Source of the DNA: Stella humosa
Lineage (GTDB): Bacteria > Pseudomonadota > Alphaproteobacteria > ATCC43930 > Allostellaceae
Reading direction: 5' to 3'
NCBI RefSeq assembly: GCF_006738645.1
Contig: NZ_AP019700.1
Coordinates: 2,244,001 to 2,308,000, forward strand
DNA: 64,000 nucleotides
Shown here in pieces: positions 61,484 to 64,000 of the stretch. A program made the position numbers and the translations under genes. The notes under the pieces are model-generated. The model was given only the letters and a program-made list of their open reading frames with translations, did not search any database and had not been told where the DNA came from. Within the stretch, counting starts at the first letter, position 1. Each line of letters opens with the position of its first letter.

Positions 61484-61870
61484 ATGAGATCCCTTTTCGC
61501 CGCGGCCGCCGCCGCGGCCTGCCTGTCGGCGGCGCTGCCGGCCACGGCCGCGGTGACCCAGGACGACTTCCTGGTCGCGCGGACGTCCAATCTCGTGGCG
61601 CTGTGCACGGTCGAGCCGCAGGACCCGCTCGGCAGCCAGGCACTGCATTTCTGCCACGGCTACATGGCCGGCGTCGCCGACCAGTACCAGGCGCTGGGCT
61701 CGCCGCGCCCGGGCGCGCCCCGCCCGTTCTGCCTGCCGGACCAACGCCCGACGCGGTCCCAGGCCATCGGCATGTTCGTCGAGTGGGTGAAGGCCAACCC
61801 GGCCGAGGCCAGCGCCGAGGCGGTCGACAGCCTGTTCCGCTTCGCGCGGGCCACCTGGCCCTGCCGCTAA
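61484..61870 (+). CDS. Rap1a/Tai-like exported protein
   Basis: 128 residues from the ATG at 61484 with GGAGGT before it; the much longer open frame here is antisense to other genes. The signal peptide is MRSLFAAAAAAACLSAALPATA. The mature part has LVALCTVEPQDPLG, HFCHGYMAGVADQY, FCLPDQ and FVEWVKANPAE, with four cysteines. This is the Rap1a/Tai fold, first known in immunity proteins but common as a general exported family. No partner toxin is near, so immunity is not implied. Confidence 0.72.
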   Translation: MRSLFAAAAAAACLSAALPATAAVTQDDFLVARTSNLVALCTVEPQDPLGSQALHFCHGYMAGVADQYQALGSPRPGAPRPFCLPDQRPTRSQAIGMFVEWVKANPAEASAEAVDSLFRFARATWPCR

Positions 61871-61889
61871 CCTGGAAGGAATTGGCCAG

Positions 61890-62180
61890 ATGACCAACGC
61901 AATCCGAACCGTCGGCACCGTCCTTTTCGCGGGCCTTCTCGTCGCCGGCTGCGCCGGCATGTCGCCGACCGAGCAGCGGGTGCTGTCCGGCGGCGCCATC
62001 GGTGCCGGCGGCGGCGCCGTGATCGGTGCCATCGGCGGCAATGCCGGCCTGGGTGCTGTGCTGGGCGGTGCGGCCGGCCTCGCCGGCGGCTACCTCTGGG
62101 ACCAGCACAAGCAGGCCGAGGCCGACGCCTACTATCGCGGCTACAACGACCGGCGCGCGCCGCCGCGCCGTCGCTACTAG
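61890..62180 (+). CDS. glycine-zipper lipoprotein
   Basis: 96 residues. A lipobox is in LLVAGCAG. A glycine-zipper run follows (GGAIGAGGGAVIGAIGGNAG, then LGAVLGGAAGLAGGYL), as in small outer-membrane lipoproteins of the YMGG/OmpA-like group. The C-terminus is tyrosine- and arginine-rich (YYRGYNDRR). A structural envelope role is probable. It follows the Rap1a-like gene by 19 bases, with GGAAGG nearby. Confidence 0.8.
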   Translation: MTNAIRTVGTVLFAGLLVAGCAGMSPTEQRVLSGGAIGAGGGAVIGAIGGNAGLGAVLGGAAGLAGGYLWDQHKQAEADAYYRGYNDRRAPPRRRY

Positions 62181-62211
62181 CCTCGTCGCTTCAGGTGCGC
62201 GGGCCGGGGGA

Positions 62212-62949
62212 TCAGTCCTCCGGCTCGCCGGCCTGGAGCCAGTCGCGATACTGGGCCTTGGTCGCGTCGTCCGGCGGATAGAGCCCGCCGATCGCCCGTC
62301 CGCGCCGGACCTCACGCTGCACGAAGCGCTCCATCCGCTCCTGCTCGGCGGAATCACGGGCGACCTCCTCCACCAGGTGGCGGGGGATGACGACGACCCC
62401 ATCCAGGTCGCCCACCAGCGCATCACCGGGGAACACCGGCACGCCGCCGCAGCCGATCGGCACCTGTACCTCCACCGGATGCAGGTTCGTCATGCTGGCC
62501 GGGGCGGCGTTGGCGGCGGCGAAGATCGGCAGGTCGATGCCGGCCATCACCGGCGCGTCGCGCATGGCCCCGTCCGAGACGACGGCGGCGATGCCGCGCA
62601 TCTTCAGCCGCCAGGCCAGGATGTCGCCCAGCGTGCCGGCGCGGATCTCGCGCTCGGTGCCGATCACCAGCACATGGCCGGCCGGCGTGCCCTCGATGGC
62701 GATGCGCTGGGCGCTGTCCGGGTCGGTCGGCTTGGGCGCCTGGCAGATGTCCTCGCGGCCCGGTATGTAGCGCAGGGTGACGGCCGGGCCGGCGAAGCGG
62801 GCGGCCGCCGGGTTCATCGGCCGCACCCCGTTGATCGCCAGGCCGCGAAAGCCGCGCTTCAGGAGTTGCATGGTGATGGTGGCGGTGCTGGCCTGCAGCA
62901 GCAGCTCCGTCACCCCCGGCGGCAGCGGCATCGCTTCGATCGCGGGCAT
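62212..62949 (-). CDS. RraA-like protein
   Basis: 245 residues. The RraA/methyltransferase-like fold is seen in GFRGLAINGVRPM, VLVIGTEREIRAGTLGDILA, VSDGAMRDAPVM and GDALVGDLDGVVVIP, the last two being the metal/oxalate-binding blocks. Members are either inhibitors of RNase E or aldolases for 4-hydroxy-4-methyl-2-oxoglutarate. Its length (245) is above the ~160 of classical RraA, which favours the aldolase-like branch. The window also has an RNase E/G gene, but far away. Confidence 0.85.
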   Translation of the reverse strand: MPAIEAMPLPPGVTELLLQASTATITMQLLKRGFRGLAINGVRPMNPAAARFAGPAVTLRYIPGREDICQAPKPTDPDSAQRIAIEGTPAGHVLVIGTEREIRAGTLGDILAWRLKMRGIAAVVSDGAMRDAPVMAGIDLPIFAAANAAPASMTNLHPVEVQVPIGCGGVPVFPGDALVGDLDGVVVIPRHLVEEVARDSAEQERMERFVQREVRRGRAIGGLYPPDDATKAQYRDWLQAGEPED

Positions 62950-62982
62950 GGTTTCCCTCCTTCGGGCGCTTCTTGATTGGTG

Positions 62983-63525
62983 CTAGGGCTGGGTGGCGTC
63001 TCCCGGGCCGAGCGGGCGCTGCATCAGCACGCTGTCGACCCAGCGGCCATGCTTGTGGCCGATGGCCGTCAGCAACCCGGCGCGGCGGAAACCCAGCCGC
63101 TCGTGCAGCCCGATCGAGGCGGCATTGGCGCTGTCGCCGATAACAGCCACCATCTGCCGGAAGCCGGCCGCCTCGCAGCGCCGGATCAGTTCCGCCAGCA
63201 GGGCCGAGCCGATGCCGGCGCGTTGACGGTCGGGCGCCAGGTAGACCGAGTTCTCGACCGAATGGCGATAGGCCGGGCGTGGGCGGTAGGGGCCGGCATA
63301 GGCATAGCCGGCGATCCGGTCGTCGACCGTGGCGACGAGGTAGGGATAGCCGCGCCCGGCGACCTCGCCGTGGCGCCGCGCCATCTCCTCGACGGAGGGC
63401 GGCGTCTCCTCGAAGGAGGCCAAGCCCGTCAGGACGTGGTGGGCATAGATGGCGGCGATGGCCGGGATGTCGGCCGGCAGCGCGTCGCGGACCAGTGGCG
63501 GCGGTGGGGCAGGGGGCTGGCTCAC
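62983..63525 (-). CDS. GNAT N-acetyltransferase, phosphinothricin-acetyltransferase-like
   Basis: 180 residues. The GNAT core is visible: ALPADIPAIAAIYAHHVLTG, the YPYLVATVDDRIAGYAYAG strand, RQRAGIGSALLAELI (the acetyl-CoA loop) and GLHERLGFRRAGLL. This layout matches the PAT/BAR subgroup, which acetylates phosphinothricin, methionine sulfoximine or similar amino-acid analogues. The stop of the adjacent N-formylglutamate amidohydrolase gene overlaps its start by four bases, linking them in one transcript. Confidence 0.9.
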   Translation of the reverse strand: MSQPPAPPPPLVRDALPADIPAIAAIYAHHVLTGLASFEETPPSVEEMARRHGEVAGRGYPYLVATVDDRIAGYAYAGPYRPRPAYRHSVENSVYLAPDRQRAGIGSALLAELIRRCEAAGFRQMVAVIGDSANAASIGLHERLGFRRAGLLTAIGHKHGRWVDSVLMQRPLGPGDATQP

Positions 63526-64000
63526 GCCGCCAGCTTCCGTGGTTCCAGCTCGGCCAGGCGGCCCATCACCTGGCGCATTTCGCCGGCGATGCGGCCGAGC
63601 TGGGCTTTGCGGGTATAGCGCGCCTCGTCCATGTAGAGGTCGCGGTTGATCTCGATCTGCAGGGCGTGCACGCCGTCCGCCGGCCGGCCGTAATGGGTGG
63701 TGGTGAAGCCACCGGCATAGGGCGCGTTGTGCGTCACCCGGTAGCCCAGGCCCCGCAGCACGGCCGCCACCGCGTCCACCACCGCCGGCGCGCAGGAGGC
63801 GCCGTGCGCGTCGCCCAGGATGAAGTCCGCCCGGCGGCGGCCGGGATCGAAGTCGTGCGGGCCGCCGATCGAGGGCATGGAGTGGCAGTCGATCAGCATG
63901 GCATGGCCATGGGCCGCCCGGCGCTCGTCCAGCAGCAGGGCCAGGTCGCGGTGATAGGGCTTGTACAGCCGCTCGATGCGCGCCAGCCCCTCGGCGACCG
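63522..64000 (-). CDS. N-formylglutamate amidohydrolase (5' end outside window)
   Basis: At least 159 codons open to the right edge. LARIERLYKPYHRDL, the catalytic/metal CHSMPS motif with FDPGRRRADFILGD, YAGGFTTTHYG and VHALQIEINRDLYMDE match the N-formylglutamate amidohydrolase (HutG/FGase) family. The enzyme releases formate and glutamate in the histidine-degradation pathway. The missing N-terminal part should lie to the right. It overlaps the GNAT gene (ATGA). Confidence 0.88.
   Translation of the reverse strand, partial: VAEGLARIERLYKPYHRDLALLLDERRAAHGHAMLIDCHSMPSIGGPHDFDPGRRRADFILGDAHGASCAPAVVDAVAAVLRGLGYRVTHNAPYAGGFTTTHYGRPADGVHALQIEINRDLYMDEARYTRKAQLGRIAGEMRQVMGRLAELEPRKLAA

Noticed and set aside
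61484-61870. Rap1a-like protein as part of a toxin-immunity pair
   Set aside because: No effector or type VI secretion gene is nearby, and the fold is widespread outside immunity.

Overview
The window is very GC-rich chromosomal DNA from an alphaproteobacterium, most likely Rhodospirillales-like. The evidence is the block murA - DUF2948 - hisG - hisD - UPF0262 - low-molecular-weight phosphatase - maf - RNase E/G - yacG followed by tRNA-Phe, an order typical of that class. There is also a complete alphaproteobacterial-style Tad/Cpa pilus locus. No rRNA genes, intact transposases or CRISPR arrays were seen.

Layout. 1-7.9 kb (minus strand): two MASE1/PAS membrane sensors, one with GGDEF and EAL domains, then a dgoA-dgoK galactonate pair, a hypothetical gene and a GST. 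8.0-19.9 kb (plus strand, with two minus-strand genes): a small conserved ORF, dcd, murA, DUF2948, hisG, hisD, UPF0262, a phosphatase, four accessory genes, then maf, rng-like and yacG. 19.9-22.8 kb (minus): an antitoxin overlapping a 19-codon stub of a PIN toxin, and a NitT/TauT-type ABC transporter. tRNA-Phe lies at 22970-23045.

23.0-59.1 kb is an accessory region. The 3' part of tRNA-Phe (about 51 bp) recurs at 40500-40550 and 59030-59083, so two elements appear to sit in tandem behind the tRNA. Element A (about 17.5 kb) carries an intact tyrosine integrase, phage-type regulators, a HicBA-type toxin-antitoxin pair, a DnaB-N/RecA-type helicase, a major capsid protein, a tail-chaperone-like protein and a 1762-residue tape-measure protein. 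I found no terminase, portal, protease or lysis gene, so it is either a decayed prophage or a phage-satellite-like element. Element B (about 18.5 kb) begins with the C-terminal stub of a different integrase. It then carries a multi-PAS hybrid histidine kinase, a divergent REC-EAL response regulator, a Flp pilin and a full Tad pilus machine: cpaA, B, C, a short lipoprotein, E, F, tadB, C, D, with convergent tadE/tadE/tadG. A LysR regulator closes it. It reads as an adhesion-pilus island with its own two-component and c-di-GMP signalling genes.

59.1-64 kb returns to chromosome-like genes: an SDR, a class V aminotransferase with a doubtful 5' end, a Rap1a-like exported protein, a glycine-zipper lipoprotein, an RraA-like protein, a GNAT acetyltransferase and the start of an N-formylglutamate amidohydrolase gene.

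All assignments come from reading motifs in the sequence. No database search was run.
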